Shown here one piece after another: positions 15,621 through 21,929 of a stretch of 27,809 nt of DNA. The stretch lies in IMG/VR virus record IMGVR_UViG_3300017523_000058, positions 1 through 27,809 of that record; one strand, 5' to 3'. The stretch comes from a virus. The notes under the pieces were generated by a model. The model was not told the DNA's origin and made no database searches. It worked only from the letters and a program-made list of their open reading frames with translations. Each line of letters starts with the position of its first letter. The first letter of the stretch is position 1. The position numbers and the translations under genes were made by a program.

Positions 15621-17215
15621 TGGCATTTCCAGTTACTTTGAACGGCCGCACTTACACCTTGGCGGACTTCGAGGGCACGAATTACGTCGACGGATTCCCA
15701 GATGCTCTAGAAGATTTTGTCACCCAGGCGGGCGATATCTACAACGACACGTCCTCGACGTCCGAGGCCATCGGCACCGGATCGAAAACCTTTACGGTTT
15801 CAGAAGGCAAACCTTACCAGGAAGGCACGCCGCTTCGCATCGCCGATGCGAGTTCGCCTGAGATCAATTTCCTCGATTGTGTGGTCACCAGCTATTCGGG
15901 AACGTCGCTGACTGTAAACGCTTTCGGCTTCGCTGGCAGCGGCACTTATTCGTCCTGGACAATCAACATTGGCGGCGCAAAGACCGTCGATGGCACGCTG
16001 GCGGTGAATCAGGGCGGGACCGGTTCAACATCGGCCTCCGGCGCGCGGACGAATCTCGGCCTCGGATCAATCGCTACGCAGGATGCCGACAACGTCAATC
16101 TGGAAGGCGGCTCAATCACCGGCACCGATATTGATATCTCGGGCGCGACATTCACGGTTGCTAACAATCAGATTTCCGGCGATGCGATCAACGGCGGCAC
16201 TATCAGCGGCACGAATGTTGACGTCTCCGGATCCACGTTCACCGTCGCGAATGGCCAGGTCAGCGGATCGGCTCTGCAAGACAACAGCGTCTCCGGCAAT
16301 AAGATTATTTCCGTCAACTATGACAACTCGACCTCAGGCCTGGAGGCGACAAATGTCCAAGGGGCGATTGACGAGGCAGTCGAGAGCTTTGTCGGGCGTA
16401 AAGAACAGATTGCCCAGGGCTTTATCCAGCGCGAGGGCACGCGGGGGGATCTTGATGTCGACCTGGCCGTTGCCATTGAGCTCAACCTGCTCGGCGCGCC
16501 AGTCGCTGGCGGCTTTTATGCGGGGTTGATTGACACAATCGCTGGCACAATCGACAGTCAAGATGACTACCAGACCGGGCTTCGCTACGCGCTCATTGTC
16601 GCGCCGAAGTCACTCGAGGGAGGCCGTGGATCGGCGCCAGCTTCGGGGCTTCCGACAGGCGATCTAGAATGGGACACGCAATCTCGCGGCGGCGAGGCTG
16701 GATGCTTTACCCGCTGGAATGGCCTTGAGGCAACAAACGTCATCATCGGCAAAGGTGACTCATCTTATGAAGTGCATGACTTCATCGAGGCTTGCCGCCT
16801 TCAGTATCCGGCGGTTTCAACGCCTGGCGGTAGTGCGTGGTATCTCCCCGCCATGGACGAGCTGGAGCTTCTTTACAGGAACTTCAAGCCCAACAATGCG
16901 GACAACCGCGACGACACGCGCAACCGAAACTTCCCCGGCACACAGGTGGTCGGCACCAACCCGTCATCGGCCATTGAGGGCTTTCAGTACGAGAACAGCC
17001 CACGCATTCCTGATGTGACCTATCTGGACCTGTTTAAGGAAAACGCCGCGCAATCCCTAGATCAGCTCCGTTACTGGTCAACGACCGACGCCGATGAAGG
17101 GGGCCGTGCCTGGGTCCAGGGCTTCACGAATTCTGGCAATGAGGGCATCCAGTTTGCCGTCAGCAAGGACAACAGCAGCAACAGTGTGCGTCCTGTCCGG
17201 CGCGTCGTCCTTTAA
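15620..17215 (+). CDS. Tail fibre with a C-terminal lectin-like (DGR-type variable) domain
   Basis: The 531-residue receptor-binding protein has an N-terminal attachment part (1-120), a fibre motif NQGGTGSTSASGARTNLGLG (about 130-149) common in phage fibres, two 29-residue repeats (about 163-220), a GLEATNVQGAIDEAVESF segment (about 234-251) and a C-terminal globular domain (about 285-531). That last domain contains GGSAWYLPAMDELELLYRN (about 402-420) and ends YWSTT...AWVQGF...VRPVRRV. This is the DUF1566/formylglycine-enzyme-like C-type lectin fold used by DGR target proteins, where the last ~45 residues form the variable surface. GAGGA nine bases upstream supports the start. Direct neighbours are the tail-tip genes upstream and an Avd-like gene downstream. 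Confidence 0.85.
   Translation: MAFPVTLNGRTYTLADFEGTNYVDGFPDALEDFVTQAGDIYNDTSSTSEAIGTGSKTFTVSEGKPYQEGTPLRIADASSPEINFLDCVVTSYSGTSLTVNAFGFAGSGTYSSWTINIGGAKTVDGTLAVNQGGTGSTSASGARTNLGLGSIATQDADNVNLEGGSITGTDIDISGATFTVANNQISGDAINGGTISGTNVDVSGSTFTVANGQVSGSALQDNSVSGNKIISVNYDNSTSGLEATNVQGAIDEAVESFVGRKEQIAQGFIQREGTRGDLDVDLAVAIELNLLGAPVAGGFYAGLIDTIAGTIDSQDDYQTGLRYALIVAPKSLEGGRGSAPASGLPTGDLEWDTQSRGGEAGCFTRWNGLEATNVIIGKGDSSYEVHDFIEACRLQYPAVSTPGGSAWYLPAMDELELLYRNFKPNNADNRDDTRNRNFPGTQVVGTNPSSAIEGFQYENSPRIPDVTYLDLFKENAAQSLDQLRYWSTTDADEGGRAWVQGFTNSGNEGIQFAVSKDNSSNSVRPVRRVVL
16106..16279 (+). repeat. Two 29-codon tandem repeats in the fibre shaft
   Basis: 16106-16192 and 16193-16279 encode two copies of a pattern GG(S/T)I(S/T)GT(D/N)(I/V)D(I/V)SG(A/S)TFTVAN(N/G)Q(I/V)SG. 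The protein is well conserved between copies while the third codon positions differ, so this is an old duplication under selection, as expected for a beta-helical shaft. Confidence 0.75.
17069..17215 (+). other. Candidate DGR variable region (VR) at the fibre C-terminus
   Basis: The last 48 codons begin RYWSTT, pass AW and GF...GN positions and end VRPVRRVVL, exactly the frame of DGR variable regions, in which codons between these fixed positions derive from adenine-rich template codons. The stretch just before VRPVRR still has AAC and AGC codons in a row (KDNSSNS). The DNA end is GC-rich, as initiation sites of mutagenic homing are. No matching template repeat is visible in this window. Confidence 0.6.
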
Positions 17216-17235
17216 CCTTTGCCCTTTGAACTTTG

Positions 17236-18066
17236 ATGGCAAAGTCGAAAAGCCTACCCGCCTATAAAGAGGCGCAGCGGCTTGTTAGCACGCTGCATGA
17301 GACGACGCGCAAGTCTCCAAAGGAGTTACGACTGACCCTTGTTCAAAGGCTGCTATCAGAGTCGGTGGAGGTGATCGTTGACATCGACACGGCCAACCGG
17401 CTCCAGAGCCATGCGAGGGCCAATCAAATTGAACGGGCCAAGCGCCGCAGCGCTCGCCTGGACGTCTTGCTGTTTGTTGCGATGGAGCAGCGATGCTTAT
17501 CCAAAGGCGCGCCGGACTTATCTCAGGCGGCGGACAGCACAAAAGGGCAGCCGAGCTATGAAACAGCTATCGCACAATCTTCACAAAGGCGAAACGCTGA
17601 CGTCATATATGGCTCTCGCCCGGCATTGCAACGCTTATCGTTTGCGGAAACAATGGGCGATAGAGGCATCACAGCATGGGGTGGTCACCATGCGAAATCT
17701 GACAAAAGCGAGGGCAGTCGCATGACAATGGCAAAGGTCGAAAATGGCAAAGTCACCCTGGTCGGCTTGCCGATCAATCTCAGATCATTTAATCGCGCCG
17801 AATTGAAGCGCATGGGGTGGCATAAAATCGTTGGCACTGAGAAGCCTGCCGAGACTCCTGAGCCAGCGCACCAGTGGAATTACGGGGCCGACTGGTCAGC
17901 CGAGGATGGCGTCGTCTACGGCACCTGGTCGCAGCAGCAGCGCCCGCAGCCGTATCCGAGCTGGTCATGGGTCGAAGGAGAAGGATGGGTTCCTCCTGTC
18001 GCGCAGCCAAAAGGCGATTACTACTGGGACGAAGAAGCCCAGGAATGGAAGGAAGAGGTCCTTTGA
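17236..18066 (+). CDS. avd: Avd-like four-helix protein, open in frame into the next gene
   Basis: The frame opens at ATG 17236 (a TTG precedes it) 20 bases after the fibre stop, with no clear Shine-Dalgarno. Residues about 1-105 resemble DGR accessory variability proteins: SLPAYKEAQRLVSTLHETTRKSPKELRLTLVQRLL, an I..AN...SHARANQIERAKRRSARLDVLLFVAMEQRCLS segment, and LSQAADSTKGQ, matching the family's helical pattern (fPRExRyTLGQRL, AN, LDxL, LSxA, IGKQ). Family members are about 110-130 residues and end soon after that motif. Here the frame instead runs on without a stop through unrelated sequence (about 110-162) and into the 17722 gene, giving 276 codons. A deletion that removed the original end is the simplest reading. 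In cells, Avd binds the reverse transcriptase and template RNA; here it has no partner in view. Whether a 276-residue fusion is made is unknown. Confidence 0.55.
   Translation: MAKSKSLPAYKEAQRLVSTLHETTRKSPKELRLTLVQRLLSESVEVIVDIDTANRLQSHARANQIERAKRRSARLDVLLFVAMEQRCLSKGAPDLSQAADSTKGQPSYETAIAQSSQRRNADVIYGSRPALQRLSFAETMGDRGITAWGGHHAKSDKSEGSRMTMAKVENGKVTLVGLPINLRSFNRAELKRMGWHKIVGTEKPAETPEPAHQWNYGADWSAEDGVVYGTWSQQQRPQPYPSWSWVEGEGWVPPVAQPKGDYYWDEEAQEWKEEVL
17558..17725 (+). pseudogene. Remnant of a DGR reverse transcriptase C-terminus
   Basis: A 55-codon frame, different from that of the Avd-like gene, encodes LHKGETLTSYMALARHCNAY followed by RLRKQWAIEASQHG. The SY-x4-RHCNAYRLRK pattern resembles the terminal domain of DGR and related reverse transcriptases (SYxGxxKHCxSY, or SYLGHxxHANxYRLR). 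Its stop overlaps the ATG of the 17722 gene as ATGA, the usual join of intact neighbouring genes here, so this is probably the authentic 3' end of a once full gene of about 350 codons. The catalytic palm motifs (YADD-like) are absent. An AAGGG lies ten bases before ATG 17558, so a 55-residue peptide could still be made. The identification is from remembered family pattern, without any search. Confidence 0.48.
17722..18066 (+). CDS. Aromatic-rich small virion-type protein
   Basis: The 114-residue protein starts at ATG 17722 (AGGG seven bases before it) or at ATG 17728, whose MAKVENGKVTLVGLP is a characteristic beginning for small proteins following phage fibre genes. After a short domain (LRSFNRAELKRMGWHKIVG), there are repeated Trp/Tyr motifs: HQWNYGADWSAEDGVVYGTW, YPSWSWVEGEGWVPP and YYWDEEAQEWKE. 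These resemble short repeats in fibre-associated or fibre-assembly proteins. The function is not established. It overlaps the reverse-transcriptase remnant by ATGA and is in frame with the Avd-like gene upstream. GAGG near its end serves the following gene. Confidence 0.68.
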   Translation: MTMAKVENGKVTLVGLPINLRSFNRAELKRMGWHKIVGTEKPAETPEPAHQWNYGADWSAEDGVVYGTWSQQQRPQPYPSWSWVEGEGWVPPVAQPKGDYYWDEEAQEWKEEVL

Positions 18067-18067
18067 A

Positions 18068-18322
18068 ATGGATTTCCAGACGCTATTCAACGCTGCCATC
18101 GGCGGGGTCATGCTTCTGGCTGGCTGGTTTATGCGCGTGATGTGGGATTCTATTCAGAAGCTACATCAAGACGATAGAGAGCTCTCAGACAAGGTGAGCC
18201 GCATCGAGGTACTGGTCGCTGGTGAGTACGTCAAGCGCGACGAGTTTGATCGGTCGATGGAGCGACTTTTCGACAAGCTCGATCATATCGAGATGAAAAT
18301 CGACTCGAAGGCCGACAAATAA
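18068..18322 (+). CDS. Membrane-anchored coiled-coil protein
   Basis: ATG 18068 is preceded by GAGG nine bases upstream; the longer open frame is a shadow. The 84-residue product has an N-terminal membrane segment (about 7-24, LFNAAIGGVMLLAGWFMR) and a charged helical remainder with a heptad-like run (LHQDDRELSDKVSRIEVLVAGEYVKRDEFDRSMERLFDKLDHIEMKIDSK). Phages often have such one-pass proteins beside the lysis genes. It could be an accessory to the holin or a spanin-like element, but there is no lipobox partner visible, so the role is open. It lies two bases after the preceding gene and just before a virion-type gene and the holin/endolysin pair. Confidence 0.7.
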   Translation: MDFQTLFNAAIGGVMLLAGWFMRVMWDSIQKLHQDDRELSDKVSRIEVLVAGEYVKRDEFDRSMERLFDKLDHIEMKIDSKADK

Positions 18323-18331
18323 GGAATCGCC

Positions 18332-19048
18332 ATGGCAATTCGCGACCTAAAAGCCACATCCAGCCGAGACGCTTTTTTTGACGTCGCTCGCGGCCTTCGA
18401 CCTGATTGCGAGACTGTCCACCTTTTCGGAATCAACAACGCAGTCGGGACGTCGTTTGAGACCATTTTCGATGACGGCGGCGTCTACCCATTCCCGGAGA
18501 CGGCCCAGACGCTCGGAGTAGTGTCCGATGATTCTGGCGACACAATGGACATTCTCATCACGGGCCTAGATAGCGATTACAACCAAATCACTGAAACCGT
18601 CACGCTCACCGGCCAAACCCAGGCGACTACAAGCCAAAAGTTTCTGCGCGTAAACGACGCCCGGATCGCCAGTGGCGAGAACGTCGGCGATATTACAATA
18701 TCGAGCGGCAGTGACGTGGTGGCGATTATCAAAGCAGGCGATGGCGTGCACCAGGCGATCGTTTATTCCGTCCCGGCCGGACGCTCTCTTTTTATCAAAA
18801 AGGTTCTGTTGGACGGAACGATGAGCGGCGATAAAGTTTTCCGATTCAGGGCCGCTCTGCATGACCCGGTGGCAGACAATCTGATTCTTCGATTCTGGGA
18901 GTCTATAACGTCAACTTCGATGGACTTCAACCTGGACATTCCATTCCTGGTCCCTGAGAAAAAAGACTTTTGCATCGAGGCGCGAGCGGAAAACACCTCC
19001 GGTCCAGTGGCCGCCTACGTCTCGGCGTTGCTTATAAAGGAGCCGTGA
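18332..19048 (+). CDS. Probable virion structural protein
   Basis: The 238-residue, mostly beta protein has the pattern seen in virion proteins of marine phages: a start AFFDVARGLRPDCETVHLFGINNAVGTSFETIFDDGG (about 14-50) and a central domain with DILITGLDSDYNQITETVTLTGQT (about 72-95). Then come FLRVNDARIAS and a C-terminal half with IVYSVPAGRSLFIKKVLLDG (about 147-166). No enzymatic motif is seen. AAGGA precedes the ATG by six bases. Its location between fibre-associated genes and lysis genes suggests a tail or capsid decoration role, but I cannot decide which. Confidence 0.62.
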   Translation: MAIRDLKATSSRDAFFDVARGLRPDCETVHLFGINNAVGTSFETIFDDGGVYPFPETAQTLGVVSDDSGDTMDILITGLDSDYNQITETVTLTGQTQATTSQKFLRVNDARIASGENVGDITISSGSDVVAIIKAGDGVHQAIVYSVPAGRSLFIKKVLLDGTMSGDKVFRFRAALHDPVADNLILRFWESITSTSMDFNLDIPFLVPEKKDFCIEARAENTSGPVAAYVSALLIKEP

Positions 19049-19050
19049 CC

Positions 19051-19434
19051 ATGTGGCAGGCACTCATCAAGCCGATCGCCGATCTCGCTGGCGGGTGGAT
19101 AAAGGGCAAGATTGAGGAGAAAAAGGCCATTCAGGAGGCCCGTATCCAGCGCATCAAGACCGATGCGGACTGGGAGGCCAGGATGGCAGAGGCTAGCGGA
19201 CGATCTTGGAAAGACGAATACCTGATTATCATTCTGACCCTGCCGGTAATCTTCATCGGGTACGGGATCGCGGTGGACGACCCTCATATCATTGAGCGGG
19301 TGCGCTCAGGCTTTGAAACATTGTCGTCATTGCCCGAGTGGTATCAGTACCTTCTGTTCATTGGCGTGAGCGCGAGCTTTGGCCTTAAATCCGCCGACAA
19401 GCTGATGGCGCTCAGAAACAAGCGGGGTGATTGA
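19051..19434 (+). CDS. Holin (GTA-type, three-segment class)
   Basis: ATG 19051 follows AAAGGAG by eight bases, the best site in the lysis cluster. The 127-residue protein has a charged helical N-terminus (GGWIKGKIEEKKAIQEARIQRIKTDADWEARM), then WKDEYLIIILTLPVIFIGYGIAV (about 54-76) and SLPEWYQYLLFIGVSASFGLKSADKLM (about 94-120), two strong membrane segments. The W-x2-EY ... PEWY...SFG pattern is that of phage and gene-transfer-agent holins of the three-transmembrane class. It permeabilises the inner membrane to release the endolysin, whose gene overlaps its stop by one base (TGATG). Confidence 0.82.
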   Translation: MWQALIKPIADLAGGWIKGKIEEKKAIQEARIQRIKTDADWEARMAEASGRSWKDEYLIIILTLPVIFIGYGIAVDDPHIIERVRSGFETLSSLPEWYQYLLFIGVSASFGLKSADKLMALRNKRGD

Positions 19435-19865
19435 TGGCGATCAATATGAAGGAAATGACCAAGCAGCTAGAGCTCCATGAGGGGGTCAGGCTCAAACCGT
19501 ACTATGACACAGTGGGAAAGCTGACTATCGGAATCGGTCGCAACCTGGAAGATAATGGAATCACCAAGGCCGAAGCGACCTTCATGCTCCAGAACGACCT
19601 GGTGCGCATCATCGAGGAACTGGATGCAAGCATCCCCTGGTGGAGAGAACTTTCCGAGGTCCGTCGGCGCATTCTGGTCGATATGGCATTTAACCTGGGC
19701 ACATTCGGCCTCACAAAGTTCAAAAACATGCTGTCGGCGGCGCAATCGGGTGATTTCGATAAAGCGGCTGAGGAGATGCTCGACAGCCGGTGGTCCGAGC
19801 AGGTCGGTCAGCGGGCCAAACGGCTGGCGACGGCCATGCGTAAGGACGAAATCGAACTGTCATGA
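19434..19865 (+). CDS. Endolysin, T4-type lysozyme (GH24)
   Basis: The 143-residue muramidase has the full GH24 catalytic pattern E-x8-D-x5-T: Glu16, Asp25 and Thr31 in HEGVRLKPYYDTVGKLTIGIG. The family segment FNLGTFGLTKFKNML follows (about 85-99), then RWSEQVGQRAKRLATAMR near the end. There is no signal peptide or signal-anchor, so it depends on the holin for export. I chose ATG 19434 over the TTG at 19431; it overlaps the holin stop. The stop overlaps the HNH gene start as ATGA. Recognition is certain at family level. Confidence 0.93.
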   Translation: MAINMKEMTKQLELHEGVRLKPYYDTVGKLTIGIGRNLEDNGITKAEATFMLQNDLVRIIEELDASIPWWRELSEVRRRILVDMAFNLGTFGLTKFKNMLSAAQSGDFDKAAEEMLDSRWSEQVGQRAKRLATAMRKDEIELS

Positions 19866-20506
19866 TCTCCAGCATCCAGGATGCCAGGGCGCATTCTGCG
19901 ATCTACTACTACACTGGCAGGCCCTGCAAATACGGACATTTCTCGCCAAGGTTTACGGCCAATCGCGCTTGCGTAATTTGCGACGCCATCGGCAAGCGTC
20001 TGGCAACGCCAGATCAAAGAGAAAGACGTCGAGCACTTCAGAAGAAATACGATGAAAAGCGGAAGGCGCGGAAAAGACGGGCTGCGAAAAAATCCTACGA
20101 AAAAAGAAAAGAAATCGTAACCCTTCGCCAACAGGCGAACCCTAACTTCTCCCGGACGAGACGCGCAGCAAGCCGTCAGTACCGGTCCGCACTTCGCAAG
20201 GGGATGGTCTGGCGCGACCAGATAGACATTCAAGACCGGATCGACCAAATATACGAAAAAGCCAAGCGGCTGCGTCGCGAAGGGCATGACATGGTGGTCG
20301 ACCATATCATTCCGATCAGCAACGATCTGGTTTGCGGCCTGCACGTCCCTTGGAACATGCAAATCCTGACCCGCGTTGAGAACAGCGCCAAGAACAACAA
20401 GTTCGATCCGGCAGATTTCGAGTGGTCAAAAAAAAGCCGCCAGAAGGCGGCCAAGGAGGAGGAGGAATCAATGAACTCCCCTCCAGAATGCCCTAAAACC
20501 GCCTGA
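19862..20506 (+). CDS. HNH endonuclease
   Basis: The 214-residue protein has an N-terminal zinc-binding type segment GRPCKYGH...CVIC (about 19-40), a long, very basic helical linker (about 52-90), and a C-terminal HNH core VVDHIIPISNDLVCGLHVPWNMQILTRVENSAKNNKF (about 145-181). Asp147/His148, Asn165 and the downstream Asn/His positions are where the ββα-metal motif requires them. Phage HNH proteins may be free-standing homing nucleases or may help terminase. The position at the end of the late run after the endolysin, and the coupling (ATGA) to it, do not decide between these. Its last codons contain the terminator of the opposing gene, and its 3' end overlaps that gene tail-to-tail by 14 bases. 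Confidence 0.8.
   Translation: MISSIQDARAHSAIYYYTGRPCKYGHFSPRFTANRACVICDAIGKRLATPDQRERRRALQKKYDEKRKARKRRAAKKSYEKRKEIVTLRQQANPNFSRTRRAASRQYRSALRKGMVWRDQIDIQDRIDQIYEKAKRLRREGHDMVVDHIIPISNDLVCGLHVPWNMQILTRVENSAKNNKFDPADFEWSKKSRQKAAKEEEESMNSPPECPKTA
20428..20451 (-). terminator. Intrinsic terminator for the minus-strand exonuclease gene
   Basis: On the minus strand GCCGCC (20451-20446) pairs with GGCGGC (20441-20436) across a four-base loop and is followed by eight T (20435-20428 complement). It lies 42 bases past the stop of the minus-strand gene and inside the coding sequence of the HNH gene on the plus strand. On the plus strand there is no T run after the stem, so it acts in the minus direction. 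Confidence 0.82.
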
Positions 20507-21431
20507 TCTGCAATGATTTGAGCCGGACTGAACGAGCATCCTTAGCCGGCGTTACGCGCTCTGGCTGGGCCTTGTAATGCCGGACCGGCCACCGCACCAG
20601 GTACTCACCACAGGTTGCCGTCTCCGCATCCTGCATTTCATTCATAATGGCGGTCTGGAGCGAGTCGATATCGTCCTGGGTTTCCTTCAGATCGCTTCGC
20701 AGCAGCTCCAAACGTTCCACCTTCTCGGACAAGCCCGGCAGATCGACAGCGCCCTCGGCTGAATGATGAGTCTGCGCCGCATCGTCAACGCTGACAGGGC
20801 GATAGAACTGCTCGTTCTCAACCCGCTCGGCGAAGTCGCGGCAAAGCTGCTCGATCGGCTGCTGGATCTCAGGCTTCGCCCGGTAGATTTTGACTTGGCG
20901 CTCGATGCCTCGGTAAAGCGTGATGATGATTCCGAAGTCGGCCCCGGCCGCCATCATTTGCGCCTGGAGCTGAATCGGGCCTCGGAACAGCGGGATCTCG
21001 TCGCGGCGGTAGTCGGAAGTCACCTTGCACTCGATCGGGACAGGACCGGTCAGCGTGATAGACGGCTCGCCGCCGTCGATTTCAACCAAGTCGCTGGCGA
21101 ACACCGTTACCGGATCGTCACAAACAGCCAGGCCGTCCAGGCTCGCTTGGAATAGTCCATCTCCATGCTTCATCAAAGGCGGGTTTGTGTCGGGGATCGA
21201 GATCCCTGTTATATCGGATACCGAGCGGACTAGTGCGGGCTCCAGCAAATTACCAACTTCGCCCGGCTCACCAATATCACTGCGTTCGTATTCGCCATGT
21301 TTAGCGGCGATTGAGCGACGAAGCTCGTCATTAGGCGTCGAATAAGGGTGCCCATCGCCATGCGCCCAGAGGTACAAGACCGGGATGCGTGACCCCGACA
21401 TAATCCGGTCGTCGGAAAGTTTGCCTACCAT
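20493..21431 (-). CDS. YqaJ-like recombination exonuclease
   Basis: The start is ATG at 21431, five bases after AGGAGG on the minus strand; the frame is open further upstream but lacks a site. The 312-residue protein has the PD-(D/E)XK pattern of YqaJ/lambda exonuclease type: EVGNLLEPALV (Glu64), FQASLDGLAV (Asp99), PIECKVTSD (Glu134-x-Lys136) and PIQLQAQMMAAGADFGIIITLYRG (Gln154-Arg174). A C-terminal coiled-coil stretch (about 225-265, SEKVERLELLRSDLKETQDDIDSLQTAI) follows. Such enzymes resect DNA ends for annealase-mediated recombination; the Sak4-like ATPase and SSB-like protein on the other strand are likely partners. It is the only gene on the minus strand and converges with the late genes. 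Confidence 0.82.
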   Translation of the reverse strand: MVGKLSDDRIMSGSRIPVLYLWAHGDGHPYSTPNDELRRSIAAKHGEYERSDIGEPGEVGNLLEPALVRSVSDITGISIPDTNPPLMKHGDGLFQASLDGLAVCDDPVTVFASDLVEIDGGEPSITLTGPVPIECKVTSDYRRDEIPLFRGPIQLQAQMMAAGADFGIIITLYRGIERQVKIYRAKPEIQQPIEQLCRDFAERVENEQFYRPVSVDDAAQTHHSAEGAVDLPGLSEKVERLELLRSDLKETQDDIDSLQTAIMNEMQDAETATCGEYLVRWPVRHYKAQPERVTPAKDARSVRLKSLQIRRF

Positions 21432-21444
21432 TGGTTCCTCCTGA

Positions 21445-21463
21445 GTGTAAAAAAACTTGACAC
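21445..21463. promoter_or_regulatory. Operator-like dyad in the divergent early region, copy 1
   Basis: A near-perfect inverted repeat GTGTAAA-N5-TTGACAC with one mismatch lies between the minus-strand exonuclease and the Cro-like gene. Its right arm contains TTGACA (21457-21462), a perfect sigma70 -35 hexamer facing the Cro-like gene, though the -10 at 16-17 bases is weak. It is likely the binding site of the adjacent regulator, controlling both directions. A second copy is at 26078-26094. Confidence 0.6.
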
Positions 21464-21506
21464 CCGAATCATGGCCGTTCAGCATCCGGCTGTAAAGGAG
21501 TCAGGC

Positions 21507-21668
21507 ATGGATATCGAGACGATCATCGAAGAATTTGGCGGCCCGACGCGCATGGCTAAAGCCCTCGGCGTCACTCGGCAGTCCATCTACTACTGGCGCA
21601 AACGGGGCAAGCTGCCCGCCATCCGGCAGATGCAGGCCGAGATGGCGATCAAGGAGGCATCGCAATGA
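21507..21668 (+). CDS. Cro/YdaS-like transcriptional regulator
   Basis: ATG 21507 is preceded by AAAGGAG with a six-base spacer. The 53-residue protein is a bare helix-turn-helix: IEEFGGPTRMAKALGVTRQSIYYWRKRGKLPAIRQMQAEMAI. The AKALGVTRQSIYYWRKRGKLP core is the Cro/YdaS antitoxin type, in which the second helix reads the operator. It is probably the switch protein for the early region; it sits immediately beside an operator-like dyad. There is no CI-like partner in the window. The next gene overlaps its stop as ATGA, so they are co-transcribed. Confidence 0.82.
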   Translation: MDIETIIEEFGGPTRMAKALGVTRQSIYYWRKRGKLPAIRQMQAEMAIKEASQ

Positions 21669-21928
21669 GGCTATTCATCACCGGTCTCGCACTGATCTTC
21701 ATCGCGCTCAAGCTGACCGGCGACATTCTATGGTCCTGGTGGGTAGTTCTCTCGCCCCTTTGGGGGCCGGCCGCACTAATCGTAACGATCTGCGTGATTC
21801 TGGCGATCTTCTCCAAAAGGTTCCGCCAAGGGTTCAAGGAGTCGTTCCGCAAGTATGAGGCGCACCGCAAGGCGAGAAAGACGCTTGAAACTTTCATGAA
21901 CCGTCAGGATGACGACTTCGAGGCCTGA
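21665..21928 (+). CDS. Small two-pass membrane protein
   Basis: The 87-residue protein has two membrane segments (about 4-19, FITGLALIFIALKLTG; and about 36-50, AALIVTICVILAIFS) separated by a tryptophan-rich turn DILWSWWVVLSPLWGP. A basic and then acidic cytoplasmic tail follows. The pattern LKLTG...WSWWWVLxPLW is seen in small phage membrane proteins often annotated as 'transmembrane Fragile-X-F-like', whose function is unknown. It is coupled to the Cro-like gene by ATGA and precedes the resolvase-like gene by one base. Superinfection exclusion or membrane docking of replication are possibilities but unsupported. Confidence 0.68.
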   Translation: MRLFITGLALIFIALKLTGDILWSWWVVLSPLWGPAALIVTICVILAIFSKRFRQGFKESFRKYEAHRKARKTLETFMNRQDDDFEA

Positions 21929-21929
21929 C

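Noticed and set aside
17493-17561. A 22-codon frame with a good GGAG site overlapping the reverse-transcriptase remnant as ATGA
   Set aside because: It is very short and lies inside the Avd-like frame. It might be debris of the deletion, but I cannot support it as a gene.
20452-20506. AGGAGGAGGAGG followed by an ATG near the end of the HNH gene
   Set aside because: The frame gives only 11 residues, in the HNH frame itself; I treat it as a chance purine run.
21463-21500. A full sigma70 promoter behind TTGACA at 21457-21462
   Set aside because: No good -10 hexamer lies at 16-18 bases; only the -35-like arm is convincing, so I list the dyad as an operator-like site only.
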